A stretch of DNA of 64,000 bases, taken from NCBI GenBank assembly GCA_019637755.1, contig JAHBVC010000002.1:62001-126000 (forward strand), given 5' to 3'. The first letter of the stretch is position 1. Each line of letters begins with the position of its first letter. The position numbers and the translations under genes were made by a program. Positions 15,759-24,737 of the stretch are shown piece by piece. Under the pieces are notes generated by a model. That model ran no database searches. It was not told the DNA's origin and saw nothing but the letters and a program-made list of their open reading frames with translations. The stretch comes from Anaerolineales bacterium. GTDB taxonomy: Bacteria > Chloroflexota > Anaerolineae > Anaerolineales > UBA11579.

Positions 15759-16547
15759 ATTGCGAGGAGTACTGCTTTACAGCACGGGCGAAACAATCCC
15801 CAAACCTGCTCACATCATTTGTCATTGCGAGGAATAGGCGCAGCGCAAGCACCAGCACGGGCGAAGCACACATCATTTGTCATTGCGAGGAGTATTGCCG
15901 CTTTGCGGCAAACGGACGAAGCAATCCCCAAGCCTGCTCACTCCTCACCGTTCACTGATCAAGCAGCAGCACGGGACGAAGCAACGACACTCTGTCATTG
16001 CGAGGAGTAGGCGCTGCGCAAGCAGCGGCAAACGGACGAAGCAATCCCCAAGTAGACTTTAGGGCTTCAAGCCAGATTGCTTCGTTGTTCAGTGGCTGCG
16101 CCGCTTCACGGCCTCGCAATGACATACACCTCCCGCCATTGCGAGGAGTAGGGGCTGCGCAAGCACCAGCACGGGCGAAGCAACGACACATTGTCATTGC
16201 GAGGAGTATTGCCGCTTTGCGGCAAACGGACGAAGCAATCCCCAAGTGAATTTAGGCACCGGCCAGGATTGCTTCGTTGTTCAGTGCCTGCGCCTATTCC
16301 TCGCAATGACATACACCTCCCGCGATTGCGAGGAATAGGCGCAGCGCAAGCACCAGCACGGGCGAAGCAACGACACACTGTCATTGTGAGGAGTATTGCC
16401 GCTTTGCGGCAAACGGACGAAGCAATCCCCAAGCCTGCTCACTCCTCACTGTTCACTATTCAAGCAGCAGCACGGGCGAAGCAACGACACACTGTCATTG
16501 CGAGGAGCATTGCCGCTTTGCGGCAAACGGACGAAGCAATCCCCAAG
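15759..16547. repeat. Array of GTCATTGCGAGG...CGAAGCAATCCCC palindromic repeats
   Basis: About eleven complete and two half copies occur. Forward copies start near 15759, 15821, 15879, 15994, 16137, 16193, 16324, 16380 and 16494; inverted copies are at 16074-16124 and 16266-16311; half copies are near 15961 and 16462. Two core types recur: type A has GCCGCTTTGCGGC between the ends, and type B has GGCGCAGCGCAAGCACCAGCACGG. Part of the array is a 187-bp tandem duplication: the B-A pair at 16137-16246 repeats at 16324-16433, and the preceding inverted copies are also alike. No credible gene lies in this 0.8-kb stretch. Confidence 0.9.
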
Positions 16548-16579
16548 CCTGTCCCCTGACCCCACCCGCCCACACCAAC

Positions 16580-16612
16580 AAAAAAGCCCCGCCTAATGGC
16601 GGGGCTTTTTTT
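16580..16612. terminator. Bidirectional intrinsic terminator
   Basis: AAAAAAGCCCCGCC, a TAAT loop and GGCGGGGCTTTTTTT form an 8-bp GC stem flanked by A and T runs, so it works on either strand. It lies just past the stop of the leftward DUF3597 gene and marks the end of the repeat array. Confidence 0.9.
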
Positions 16613-16625
16613 GGCTTTTTGCAGC

Positions 16626-17048
16626 TTAGTCGAGCAGGCTGGCGGGCACGGTGCCGCCGTTCTCAGCGATCTTCTTGAGCACGGCCTTGTGCAGCCAGGT
16701 GTTCATCTTGGCCGAGTCGTCGAGATACTCAGTGGGCACGCCCAGCTCAACGGCCAGTTCCTTGCGGTTCTCGAAGCTGCTGTCAATATCCAGCAACTTC
16801 AGCAGATCCACGATGGAAACCTTCCAATTGAGCTCCTGCGGGTTGGCCTTGGCCAGCGCGTCCATCTTGGCAGCCACATCCACCGCATCCATCGGGGCCG
16901 GCTTGTTGGCGCCCAGGCCGGTGCTCAGTTTGGCACGCGGAGCAGCGGTTACGCCAGCCTTGGGAGCCGCGCTGGTAGCACCGGCATCCTTGGCGTCATC
17001 GTCCTTCTTGATACCCAAACCCTTAAGAATCTTGTCAAAAATACCCAT
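16626..17048 (-). CDS. DUF3597-domain protein
   Basis: The 140-residue protein starts MGIFDKILKGLG, has an Ala/Lys-rich linker (about residues 15-50), and a C-terminal DUF3597 domain. That domain shows VDVAAKMDALAKANPQELNW, SIVDLLKLLDIDSS, ENRKELAVELG and NTWLHKAVLKKIAENGG. The domain layout matches the family closely; its biochemical role is not known. The start ATG at 17048 has AAGGAG 8 nt upstream, so the longer frame to 17093 is rejected. A strong terminator follows. It is a single-gene unit. Confidence 0.88.
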   Translation of the reverse strand: MGIFDKILKGLGIKKDDDAKDAGATSAAPKAGVTAAPRAKLSTGLGANKPAPMDAVDVAAKMDALAKANPQELNWKVSIVDLLKLLDIDSSFENRKELAVELGVPTEYLDDSAKMNTWLHKAVLKKIAENGGTVPASLLD

Positions 17049-17192
17049 TTTTTTGTTCTCCTTACAAAATAGGTGCCGCCCTCTAGCGGGCAATCGTTTT
17101 GGAGTTTAACACACTACACCTGCCAGTCTGTTAACTTAATGTAATAACTAGAATCACCCGTAAAATGTTATGCACTGCCAAAGGAGCTTTCG

Positions 17193-17690
17193 ATGCTAGC
17201 TACGCCCTCCCGCATGACCCCACAACAATTGTGGCAGCGCATCCACACTGGCCGGGCGGCCTACTCCGCCGTGTACGCCGGGCTGACGCCACGCCAGATG
17301 ACGCAGCGCCCCGGGCCACAAGCTGATTGGTCGGTCAAGGACCAGATTGCCCATCTGCTGTGGTGGGAGAACCTGGCCATGCTGCGTGCCCCGCTGCTGC
17401 TGGCCGGCGAGGACACCGGGACGATCCACAACCTGGATGAGATCAACGCCCAGGTGCTGGCACAGAGCGAGGCGATGACGCTGAAGGAGGTGCTGACCGC
17501 CTGGGCTGCCAATCTGGCGCGGCTCAAAGCGCTATGCGCCAGCCTGAGCGATGCCCAGCTTAACCAAACGCGCCGGCCACGCCGCGCACCCTACCAGATC
17601 CTGGTGACCGATACCTTCGAGCACTATGCCGAGCACCAGCCTGACCTGGAGCGTTATGTGGCCAGCCTAAAAAAGAAACCCAAGGCCTAA
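17193..17690 (+). CDS. DinB/ClbS-like four-helix bundle protein
   Basis: The 165-residue helical protein shows WSVKDQIAHLLWWENLAM near residue 47 and ends with DTFEHYAEHQPDLERYV near residue 140, giving histidines in the positions used by DinB-fold metal sites. The general layout is that of the ClbS/DfsB (DUF1706) and DinB superfamily. Those proteins include thiol transferases and toxin-resistance hydrolases. AAAGGAG precedes the ATG. It is 2 nt upstream of the deacetylase gene and begins the run that leads to the carboxylase genes. The substrate is unknown. Confidence 0.7.
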   Translation: MLATPSRMTPQQLWQRIHTGRAAYSAVYAGLTPRQMTQRPGPQADWSVKDQIAHLLWWENLAMLRAPLLLAGEDTGTIHNLDEINAQVLAQSEAMTLKEVLTAWAANLARLKALCASLSDAQLNQTRRPRRAPYQILVTDTFEHYAEHQPDLERYVASLKKKPKA

Positions 17691-17692
17691 CT

Positions 17693-18313
17693 ATGCGCCT
17701 CACCGAACGCCCCACCCACAACGCCAACGGCCAGCCGATCCTGTACTTCACCTTCGATGATGGCCTCGCCGCCGATACGCCCGCCGTGCTGGCGGCTTTG
17801 GCCGCACACCGCGCGCTGGCCACCTTCTTCGTAGTCGGTGGCCGCGTGCAGCTACTGCCCGAGCTACTGCAGGCACAGTTGGCTGCCGGACACTGTGTAG
17901 GCAACCACAGCTTCAGCCATCCGCGTCTGGCGCACATGCCCCAGGCGCTGTTCCTCAAAGAAATGCACGCTACCGCCGAGGCGGTGCGTACTGCCGCAGG
18001 CACGCGGCTGGCGAATAGCACGATGCACATCATGCGCCCGCCCTACGGCAGCACGGATGCCAATACCGAGCCGTGGGTCAACGCCCTGGGCTACGAGATG
18101 GTGCTGTGGGACGTTGATCCTGAAGATTGGGGCGAGCCAGGGACCGAAACCATCGTCGGCCGCGTGCTGGCGGGCGTGGCGCCGGCCGCCAGCGTGCTGC
18201 TGCACGATGGCGGCGGAGACCGCAGCCAGACCGCCGCCGCTTTGCACAGCCTACTGCCCACGCTGGCCGCCCAAGGCTATGTGTTTCACTCACTGGCAGG
18301 GGTTGCCCTCTAG
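17693..18313 (+). CDS. Polysaccharide deacetylase (NodB domain)
   Basis: The 206-residue enzyme has all five carbohydrate esterase 4 motifs: TFDDGLA (catalytic base and metal Asp), HSFSHP (metal histidines), RPPYGS, WDVDPEDW and LLHDGG. It would remove acetyl groups from N-acetylated glycans such as peptidoglycan. There is no signal peptide, so it may act in the cytoplasm or leave by another route. It lies between a DinB-like gene and a membrane protein gene in a tight operon. Confidence 0.9.
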   Translation: MRLTERPTHNANGQPILYFTFDDGLAADTPAVLAALAAHRALATFFVVGGRVQLLPELLQAQLAAGHCVGNHSFSHPRLAHMPQALFLKEMHATAEAVRTAAGTRLANSTMHIMRPPYGSTDANTEPWVNALGYEMVLWDVDPEDWGEPGTETIVGRVLAGVAPAASVLLHDGGGDRSQTAAALHSLLPTLAAQGYVFHSLAGVAL

Positions 18314-18315
18314 CC

Positions 18316-18756
18316 ATGCGCAAATCTGGCCCAGCCAATCGGCCACGCGGCGTAACCGTGCTATTGGCGCTAGTGTTAATGTTCACAGGCTTGCAGGTGC
18401 TACGCCTGTGGGTTGCCCTGCAGCAGGCGGCTCAGCTTGCCAACCTGCCATTGCCAGTGCCCGCCGGATACTTCGCACTCAGTGCCGGGTTGTGGGCGCT
18501 GGCCGCAGCGGCCACAGCCTATGGGCTGGCCCGCCAGCGGGCCTGGGCGCCCAACGCCACCCGTGGGCTGGCGCTAGGTTACACCGCCTTCCAGTGGGCA
18601 GACCGCCTGTTGTTGCAAAACAACGGGCTGCACAAGCACCCCTGGGTCTTTCAAGCCGTATGGGGCGCCGTTTGCCTCAGCGTGCTATTCGTTATTCTGG
18701 CCACCCCCGCAGTGCAGGCCTACTATAGAAACACCGCCATCAGGAGTGAAGGATGA
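18316..18756 (+). CDS. Small polytopic membrane protein
   Basis: The 146-residue protein has about four hydrophobic segments ([37 protein letters not shown], a central amphipathic stretch, [17 protein letters not shown]) and a basic N-terminus. I recognise no family. Its stop overlaps the start of the carboxyltransferase gene (ATGA at 18753-18756), which supports it being real and translationally coupled. The upstream deacetylase ends 2 nt before its start. Confidence 0.65.
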   Translation: MRKSGPANRPRGVTVLLALVLMFTGLQVLRLWVALQQAAQLANLPLPVPAGYFALSAGLWALAAAATAYGLARQRAWAPNATRGLALGYTAFQWADRLLLQNNGLHKHPWVFQAVWGAVCLSVLFVILATPAVQAYYRNTAIRSEG

Positions 18757-20303
18757 CACAAACTTCAAAGATCGAAGAACTACAACAACTACGCATCCAA
18801 AGCCAGCAAGGCGGCGGCCCCGCCCGCGTGGAAGCGCAGCACAAGCAAGGCCGCCTGACGGCGCGTGAGCGCCTGGACTTATTCCTCGACAAGGGTTCCT
18901 TCCGTGAAGTCGATGCCTTTGTCAAGCACCGCACGCACGCCTTCGGCTTGGAGAAGCAGCAGATCCTCAGCGATAGCGTAGTGACTGGCTGGGGCACCAT
19001 CGACGGCCGGCTGGTGTATGTATTCTCGCAAGACTTCACTGTCTTCGGTGGCAGCCTGAGCGAAGTGCACGCCGAGAAGATCATCAAGGTGATGGAAATG
19101 GCGCTCAAGAACGGCGCGCCGGTCATCGGACTGAACGACTCGGGCGGTGCGCGCATTCAAGAAGGAGTGGTTTCGTTGGGCGGCTATGCCGACATCTTCC
19201 TGCGCAACACGATGGCCTCCGGCGTGATCCCGCAGATCAGCGCCATCATGGGCCCCTGTGCCGGCGGTGCGGTGTACTCCCCCGCCCTGACTGACTTTAT
19301 CTTCATGGTGCGCAACTCCTCGTACATGTTCGTCACCGGCCCCGAAGTGGTCAAGAGCGTGACCCATGAAGAAGTGACCTTTGAAGACCTGGGCGGTGCC
19401 AGTGTGCACGCCAGCACCTCGGGCGTGTGCCATGTGGTCGGCGACTCGGAAGCGGATACGCTGTTCCTCATCCGCAAGCTGCTCTCCTACCTGCCGCAGA
19501 ACAACCTCGAAGACCCGCCCTTCAAGCCCAGCAAGGACAACCCGCTGCGCCGTGATGAGGCGCTGGATACCCTGATCCCAGACGACCCTTCCAAGCCGTA
19601 TGACATCAAAGATGTCATCCGCATGGTGGTGGACGAAGGCGCCTTCTACGAAATTCATGACCAGTTCGCCCAGAACATCGTAGTGGGCTTCAGCCGCCTG
19701 GGCGGCCATGTGATCGGCATCGTCGCCAACCAGCCGATGGTGCTGGCCGGTGTGCTGGATATTGACGCATCAGACAAAGCCGCTCGCTTCGTGCGCTTCT
19801 GCGACTCGTTCAACATCCCCATCTTGACGCTGGTAGACGTGCCCGGCTTCATGCCCGGCACGGCGCAGGAGCACAACGGCATCATCCGTGCCGGCGCCAA
19901 GCTGCTGTACGCCTACTGTGAGGCCACTGTGCCTAAGCTGACTGTGGTGACACGCAAGGCCTATGGTGGCGCCTACGACGTGATGAGCAGCAAGCACATC
20001 CGTGGTGACGTAAACCTGGCCTGGCCCACCGCTGAGATTGCCGTGATGGGGCCGGACGGCGCGGTGAACATCATCTTCCGCAAAGAGATCGCCGAAGCCA
20101 AGGACCCGGTGGCACGCAAGGCCGAGCTGGTGGCTGAGTACCGCAAGGAATTTGCGAATCCCTACGTTGCGGCCGGCCGTGGCTTCATTGACGATGTCAT
20201 TCAGCCCAGCGACACCCGCCCCCGCCTGATCAACGCGCTGGAAATGCTGACCAACAAGCGCGACAGCAACCCGGCGCGCAAGCACGGGAACATTCCTCTG
20301 TAG
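18753..20303 (+). CDS. Acyl-CoA (propionyl-CoA-type) carboxylase, carboxyltransferase subunit
   Basis: The 516-residue protein is a full-length biotin-dependent carboxyltransferase. It has [16 protein letters not shown] near the N-terminus, the CoA-binding [29 protein letters not shown], and the C-terminal biotin-side [25 protein letters not shown] and [11 protein letters not shown]. It moves a carboxyl group from carboxybiotin to an acyl-CoA. The neighbours encode the biotin carboxylase and the carrier domain as separate chains. Propionyl-CoA is the most common substrate of this subfamily, but acetyl-CoA or methylmalonyl-CoA decarboxylase activity cannot be excluded. Confidence 0.92.
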   Translation: MTQTSKIEELQQLRIQSQQGGGPARVEAQHKQGRLTARERLDLFLDKGSFREVDAFVKHRTHAFGLEKQQILSDSVVTGWGTIDGRLVYVFSQDFTVFGGSLSEVHAEKIIKVMEMALKNGAPVIGLNDSGGARIQEGVVSLGGYADIFLRNTMASGVIPQISAIMGPCAGGAVYSPALTDFIFMVRNSSYMFVTGPEVVKSVTHEEVTFEDLGGASVHASTSGVCHVVGDSEADTLFLIRKLLSYLPQNNLEDPPFKPSKDNPLRRDEALDTLIPDDPSKPYDIKDVIRMVVDEGAFYEIHDQFAQNIVVGFSRLGGHVIGIVANQPMVLAGVLDIDASDKAARFVRFCDSFNIPILTLVDVPGFMPGTAQEHNGIIRAGAKLLYAYCEATVPKLTVVTRKAYGGAYDVMSSKHIRGDVNLAWPTAEIAVMGPDGAVNIIFRKEIAEAKDPVARKAELVAEYRKEFANPYVAAGRGFIDDVIQPSDTRPRLINALEMLTNKRDSNPARKHGNIPL

Positions 20304-20309
20304 GCCATC

Positions 20310-21824
20310 ATGTTCAATAAAGTTCTGATTGCCAACCGTGGAGAAATTGCAGTGCGCGTGATCCGCGCCTGCCGTGAGCTGGGTCTGCAAACCGTAGCCG
20401 TGTACTCAGAGGCTGATCGCCAGGCGCTGCATGTGCGCCTGGCCGACGAGGCCTACTACATCGGCCCGGCGCCCTCACGCGAATCCTACCTGCGCATGGA
20501 TCACATCTTGGATGTGGCCAAGAAATCGGGCGCAGGCGCCATCCACCCAGGCTACGGCTTTTTAGCCGAACGCTCGGACTTCTCGCAGGCCTGTGTAGAT
20601 GCGGGCATCCGCTTCATTGGCCCCAAGCCCTCGGCGATTGCCGCCATGGGCGATAAGGCGATTGCGCGTGCCACCGTGGCCGCCGCCGGCGTGCCCGTGG
20701 TGCCTGGCACCGAGGGCGAAGGCAGCCTGACCGACGAAGAGCTGCTGAAGGCGGCGCAAGACATTGGCTTCCCGCTGCTGATCAAAGCGACCGCTGGCGG
20801 CGGCGGCAAGGGCATGCGTGAAGTACGCAACCTGGACGAAATGCCCGGCCTGCTGGAGAGCGCCCGCCGCGAGGCGCTGGCCGCCTTCGGCGACGGCAAC
20901 GTCTACCTCGAGAAGCTTATCGAAGGCGCCCGCCACATTGAATTTCAAATCATCGCCGATGAGGATGGCAACACCATCCACCTCGGCGAACGCGAGTGCT
21001 CGCTACAGCGCCGCCACCAAAAATTGCTCGAAGAATCGCCCTCGCCCTTCATTGATGAAGACGAAGACTTCCGCCAGAAGATGGGCGCGGTAGCCGTCAA
21101 AGCCGCCAAAGCGGTGGGCTACGTCAACGCCGGCACAATTGAGTTCCTGGTAGACAAGGACAAGAACTTCTACTTCCTGGAGATGAACACGCGCCTGCAG
21201 GTGGAGCACCCCATCACCGAAGAGGTGACCGGGCTCGACATCGTGACCGAGCAGTTGCGCATCGCGCGCGGCCGGCCACTGAGCCTGACGCAAGACCAGG
21301 TGAAGCTGCAGGGCTGGGCGATCGAGTGCCGCGTCAATGCAGAAGACCCGCACAACAACTTCCTGCCGTCCACCGGTTTCATCTCGCACCTCACCGTGCC
21401 CACCGGGCCGGGCGTACGTGTGGACACCGGCGTGTATGCCGGCTTCAATATCTCGCCCTACTACGACTCGCTGATCTCCAAGCTGGTGGTCAAGGGCGAA
21501 TCACGCGCCCAGGCCATCTTGCGCATGCGCCGTGCGCTTGAGGAATATCATGTAGTCGGCGTGATGACCAACATCCCCTTCCACCAGCGCATTCTGGAGC
21601 AGGCACGCTTCATCGCCGGCAACTTCGATACACGCTTCGTGGAAGAACGCTTCTCGCTGGAGAAGGCCGAAGAGGGCATGGAAACGCACCCGGAAATTGC
21701 CGCCATCGTGGCTACCCTGGTAGCCAACGAGCAGGCCGAGCGTTCGGCGCACATCATTTCACGCGGCAAGCGTGATACAAGCAACTGGAAGTGGGTCTCC
21801 CGCTGGGAACGGATACACCGCTGA
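20310..21824 (+). CDS. accC: Biotin carboxylase subunit
   Basis: The 504-residue ATP-grasp enzyme carboxylates biotin on the carrier protein. It starts [22 protein letters not shown] and has the glycine-rich ATP lid [22 protein letters not shown] with [23 protein letters not shown] and the C-terminal [13 protein letters not shown]. Length is about 50 residues above AccC of E. coli and similar to the biotin carboxylase part of propionyl-CoA carboxylases. The gene follows the carboxyltransferase by 6 nt and overlaps the carrier gene (TGATG at 21822-21826). Confidence 0.93.
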   Translation: MFNKVLIANRGEIAVRVIRACRELGLQTVAVYSEADRQALHVRLADEAYYIGPAPSRESYLRMDHILDVAKKSGAGAIHPGYGFLAERSDFSQACVDAGIRFIGPKPSAIAAMGDKAIARATVAAAGVPVVPGTEGEGSLTDEELLKAAQDIGFPLLIKATAGGGGKGMREVRNLDEMPGLLESARREALAAFGDGNVYLEKLIEGARHIEFQIIADEDGNTIHLGERECSLQRRHQKLLEESPSPFIDEDEDFRQKMGAVAVKAAKAVGYVNAGTIEFLVDKDKNFYFLEMNTRLQVEHPITEEVTGLDIVTEQLRIARGRPLSLTQDQVKLQGWAIECRVNAEDPHNNFLPSTGFISHLTVPTGPGVRVDTGVYAGFNISPYYDSLISKLVVKGESRAQAILRMRRALEEYHVVGVMTNIPFHQRILEQARFIAGNFDTRFVEERFSLEKAEEGMETHPEIAAIVATLVANEQAERSAHIISRGKRDTSNWKWVSRWERIHR

Positions 21825-22327
21825 TGAAATACATCACTACGATCGACGAAACGCAATACGAAGTAGAAATCCTCAGCCCACGCCAGGTGAGCATCAATGG
21901 CACGGTCTACGAGGTGGACTTCAAATCGGTGAGCGGCCAGCCGATCTACTCGCTGCTGGTGGACGGCAAGTCGTACCAGGCGCACGTGTACTCCGGTGAG
22001 GAGGATGACGAGCTGCAAGTGCTGCTGCGCGGCGTGCTGCACAGCGCCAAGGTGGAAGACGAGCGCGAGAAGCGCCTGCGCGCCGCCGCCGGTGGCGGTA
22101 GCGCCGATGGCGGGGAATTCGTGCTCAAAGCGCCGATGCCCGGCCTGATCGTGAAAGTGGCCGTGAATGAAGGCGACGAAGTCAAAAAGGGTGACGTGTT
22201 GGTTATCCTTGAATCGATGAAGATGCAAAATGAGCTCAAATCGCCGCGCGATGGCAAGGTGTCGCGCGTGCAGGTGAAGGCTGGCGATAGCGTAGAACAA
22301 CGCACCAACATGGTGAGCATAGAATAG
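21824..22327 (+). CDS. Biotin carboxyl carrier protein
   Basis: The 167-residue protein ends with a biotinyl domain: [22 protein letters not shown], the ESMKMQNEL motif with biotinylated Lys133, and [15 protein letters not shown]. The N-terminal 85 residues form a beta-rich domain like the one that precedes the biotinyl domain in propionyl-CoA carboxylase alpha chains. So the three chains together equal a split version of that enzyme. The start at MKYITTID overlaps the biotin carboxylase stop, and the longer frame to 21791 is rejected. Confidence 0.9.
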   Translation: MKYITTIDETQYEVEILSPRQVSINGTVYEVDFKSVSGQPIYSLLVDGKSYQAHVYSGEEDDELQVLLRGVLHSAKVEDEREKRLRAAAGGGSADGGEFVLKAPMPGLIVKVAVNEGDEVKKGDVLVILESMKMQNELKSPRDGKVSRVQVKAGDSVEQRTNMVSIE

Positions 22328-22333
22328 GCGCGT

Positions 22334-22954
22334 ATGGTTACCCTGGTAAGCGACAAAGAACTCGAAGTCAAATTTCACATTGCCGACCCCGCCGCGCTGG
22401 AGCAGCGGCTGGTGGCGGCCGGCGCCACCCTGCTGCACCCACGCACGCACGAATTCAACCTGCGCTTCGATAGCCCCAACGGCTCGCTGAGCCAGGCCGC
22501 GTGCATGCTGCGCCTGCGCCGCGATACCAGCAGCCACATGACCTTCAAAGGGCCTAGCACTACGCTGGGCGGCGTGCTGGCCCGCCAGGAGATCGAGTTC
22601 GACGTCTCCAACTTCACCCAGGCGCAGAAGTTGATCGAGGCGCTGGGCTTCACCTCACGGTTCATGTACGAGAAACACCGCACGACCTATGGCCTAAATG
22701 GGTTGAAGGTGACGCTGGACGAGATGCCTTACGGCAACTTCGCCGAGATCGAGGGCACGGAGCCGGAGCCGATCCAGGCTGCCGCGCAACAACTGGGGCT
22801 CAATTGGCAGCAGCGCCTGCCCGAGACCTACATCAGCATCTTCCGCCGCCTGAAGGATCTCTACGGGCTGCGCTTTACTGATCTATCCTTTGAGAACTTC
22901 GCTGGCGTGGAGGTATCGCTGGAACGGGCGGGTATCCTCCCAGCTGATTCATAA
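22334..22954 (+). CDS. CYTH-domain protein (class IV adenylate cyclase / triphosphatase type)
   Basis: The 206-residue protein opens with an ExExK-type motif (KELEVKF, near residue 8). It then shows alternating basic and acidic strands of the tunnel fold: LRFDSPNGSLSQAACMLRLRRD, MTFKGPS, QEIEFDV, KHRTTYGL, TLDEMPYGNFAEIEG. CYTH enzymes act on nucleotide triphosphates, thiamine triphosphate or tripolyphosphate. The gene follows the carrier gene by 6 nt. Its last residues (ERAGILPADS) are coded just upstream of the 29-bp inverted repeat of the neighbouring element. Confidence 0.88.
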   Translation: MVTLVSDKELEVKFHIADPAALEQRLVAAGATLLHPRTHEFNLRFDSPNGSLSQAACMLRLRRDTSSHMTFKGPSTTLGGVLARQEIEFDVSNFTQAQKLIEALGFTSRFMYEKHRTTYGLNGLKVTLDEMPYGNFAEIEGTEPEPIQAAAQQLGLNWQQRLPETYISIFRRLKDLYGLRFTDLSFENFAGVEVSLERAGILPADS

Positions 22955-22957
22955 TTG

Positions 22958-22986
22958 TCCACAGATGAACACGGATAAACACAGAT
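22958..22986. repeat. Left 29-bp inverted repeat of the GxxExxY element
   Basis: TCCACAGATGAACACGGATA and following bases match the reverse complement of 23399-23427 at 27 of 29 positions. A GATTCA word lies just outside both ends, in the left copy separated by six extra bases. Confidence 0.9.
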
Positions 22987-23011
22987 AGATTCAGTTGTTT
23001 GGGGGGACTTA

Positions 23012-23389
23012 GTGGTGCAACCGAATGAACTCAACATACTTACTGAGGTAGTAATTGGTGCCGCATTTAGAATTTCCAACACATTAGGTGCGGGTTTCCT
23101 GGAAAAAGTGTACGAAAATGCAATGGAAGTTGAACTGCGGTCAAACAACGTGCAGTTTACTCAGCAGCAACCGTTTACCGTAAGATACAAGGGCTTTGTT
23201 GTTGGGGACTATATTGCAGACTTTGTAATCCAGAAGCAGCTTATCGTAGAAGTGAAAGCACTTACATCACTAGACAAGGCGCATACCGCGCAGTGCCTCA
23301 ATTACCTAAAGGCCTCTGGCCTCTCACTTGCTCTACTTATTAATTTTGGAACCCCAAGGGTGCAGATCAAACGCATAGCAGGCAGATAA
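23012..23389 (+). CDS. GxxExxY-family protein
   Basis: The 125-residue protein has GAGFLEKVYENAM, giving the Gly28-x-x-Glu31-x-x-Tyr34 signature. A nuclease-like core follows with YIADFVIQKQLIVEVKAL (Asp, then ExK), as in PD-(D/E)XK folds. Members are often found as scattered extra ORFs in bacterial genomes and their role is unknown. The gene is clearly more A+T-rich than its neighbours. It starts with GTG (23012 or 23015) after a G-rich Shine-Dalgarno-like run, and is enclosed by 29-bp inverted repeats. This points to a recently acquired or mobile unit; no transposase is present. Confidence 0.85.
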   Translation: MVQPNELNILTEVVIGAAFRISNTLGAGFLEKVYENAMEVELRSNNVQFTQQQPFTVRYKGFVVGDYIADFVIQKQLIVEVKALTSLDKAHTAQCLNYLKASGLSLALLINFGTPRVQIKRIAGR

Positions 23390-23396
23390 TAAGGGT

Positions 23397-24269
23397 TTAT
23401 CTGTGTTCATCTGTGTTCATCTGTGGATGAATCTCCCCATTCTGCCAATATACTCCCTCAACCACAGCTTCCACGCCTAGCAGCTCATGTACGCGTTGCT
23501 GCATCGCCCCAGAGTCGCCGCTGGTCACGTAGCGCGTAGTCCCGTGCTCGCGCGTACTTCCCTCGCCGCCAGCCGCAGCCAGGCCGCCGGCGGCCAGCAA
23601 GCTGTGCACGCGGCGCGCCACCGCCGGCGCCGGGTCCACCAGGCGCACCGCCGGGCCAACAATGTCGCGGATCGTATCGAACGCAAACGGGTAATGCGTG
23701 CAGCCCAGCACCACCGTATCCATCCCCTGCGCCAGCATTGGTTGCAACGCCTCACTAAGGATGCGGCGTGCCTCCGGCCCATTGGCCCGGCCGGCTTCGA
23801 TCTCGCTCACCAGGCCGCGGCAGGTATTTTGCAGCACCGTCACGTCTTGCGCAAAACGCTCCACCACAGAGGCGTATAGCTCGCCCTCAAATGTGGTCTC
23901 GGTAGCCAGCACGCCCACCACGCCGCTGGCGGTGTGCTCGGCGGCCGGCTTCACCGCCGGCTCCATGCCCACCACCGGGATCTGCGGATACCGTTGGCGG
24001 ATGGAGTGCAGGGCCGCGGCAGAGGCGGTATTGCAAGGGATCACGATCAGCTTGGCGCCTTGCGCTACCAAATACCTGGCAATCGCCTCCGAAAAGCCAC
24101 GCACCTGCTCCAGGCCGCGTGGCCCATAGGGCACATGCGCCTGGTCAGCAAAATATATGAAGTCTTCGCCGGGCAGCTCGGCTTGCAGGGCACGCAATAC
24201 GCTGAGCCCGCCTACGCCAGAGTCAAAGGCGCCGATCGGTTGCGGGGATGTGCGGTGGGGGCTATTCAT
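23397..24269 (-). CDS. murI: Glutamate racemase
   Basis: The 290-residue enzyme makes D-glutamate for peptidoglycan. It has the N-terminal GAFDSGVGGLSVLRAL, YFADQAHVPYG, the first catalytic cysteine in VIPCNTASAAAL, and the second in VLGCTHYPF. The ATG at 24269 is preferred to a TTG two codons earlier. The last ten codons (HPQMNTDEHR) are coded by the right inverted repeat of the GxxExxY element, so the natural C-terminus has been replaced or extended by that sequence. Confidence 0.93.
   Translation of the reverse strand: MNSPHRTSPQPIGAFDSGVGGLSVLRALQAELPGEDFIYFADQAHVPYGPRGLEQVRGFSEAIARYLVAQGAKLIVIPCNTASAAALHSIRQRYPQIPVVGMEPAVKPAAEHTASGVVGVLATETTFEGELYASVVERFAQDVTVLQNTCRGLVSEIEAGRANGPEARRILSEALQPMLAQGMDTVVLGCTHYPFAFDTIRDIVGPAVRLVDPAPAVARRVHSLLAAGGLAAAGGEGSTREHGTTRYVTSGDSGAMQQRVHELLGVEAVVEGVYWQNGEIHPQMNTDEHR
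23399..23427. repeat. Right 29-bp inverted repeat of the GxxExxY element
   Basis: Contains the 10-bp unit CTGTGTTCAT twice, then CTGTGGA, and pairs with 22958-22986. It lies wholly inside the 3' end of murI. Confidence 0.9.
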
Positions 24270-24282
24270 ACGCAAAATAAAA

Positions 24283-24306
24283 AGAGCGCAGCTTGCGCTG
24301 CGCTCT
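24283..24306 (-). terminator. Intrinsic terminator of rplS
   Basis: AGAGCGCAGC, a TTGC loop and the exact complement are followed on the minus strand by TTTTATTTT. It lies 22 nt past the L19 stop codon. Confidence 0.9.
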
Positions 24307-24328
24307 AGGTTATACCAGATGCAAAATT

Positions 24329-24679
24329 CTAGTTGTCAAACTTCTGCTTGAGGCGAGCCTTCTTACCGCTCAGATCGCGCAGGTAGCCCAGGTTGGCCCG
24401 GCGCACCTTGGAGTGGCGCTCCACCACCACCTTCTCGATCAGCGGCGAAGCCGTGAGGAAGGTGCGCTCGACGCCGATGCCATTGCTGGCCACGCGGCGC
24501 ACGGTGAAGTTGCGGTTGTTGCGCGAGCCACCGGCCTTCAGCACGGTGCCCTTGAACTCCTGAATGCGCTCGCGATCGCCTTCTTTGATCTTGACATGCA
24601 CACTCACCAAGTCACCAGGGCGCAAGGCGGGGATATTTTCATTCGGTTTGGCTTCTACAGCCTTCAACAAGTCAGCCAT
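24329..24679 (-). CDS. rplS: 50S ribosomal protein L19
   Basis: The 116-residue protein matches bacterial L19 over its whole length: PALRPGDLVSVHVKIKEGDRERIQEFKG is split over residues 17-44, then NNRNFTVRRVASNGIGVERTF, IEKVVVERHSKVRRANLGYLR and a basic C-terminus. It sits at the interface of the two ribosomal subunits. It is transcribed alone here, with its own terminator, and not with trmD and rimM as in many bacteria. Confidence 0.97.
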   Translation of the reverse strand: MADLLKAVEAKPNENIPALRPGDLVSVHVKIKEGDRERIQEFKGTVLKAGGSRNNRNFTVRRVASNGIGVERTFLTASPLIEKVVVERHSKVRRANLGYLRDLSGKKARLKQKFDN

Positions 24680-24737
24680 GTACTCTACGTCCTTATCGTA
24701 TCCTTAAAAAGCAACGTGGGATTGTACCACAAAGCGC

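Noticed and set aside
15759-16547. CRISPR array
   Set aside because: Spacing is irregular, some copies are inverted, the repeats are imperfect, the intervening sequences are themselves repeated, and no cas genes are near.
15734-16596. Short ORFs on both strands inside the repeat array, with products like MSLRGVLPLCGKRTKQSPS and MGIASSVCRKAAILLAMT
   Set aside because: They are only translations of the palindromic repeat units, repeat the same peptide and lack ribosome binding sites. They are not genes.
24283-24306. Regulatory stem-loop of murI
   Set aside because: It is followed by a T-run only on the minus strand directly after rplS, so it is the L19 terminator.
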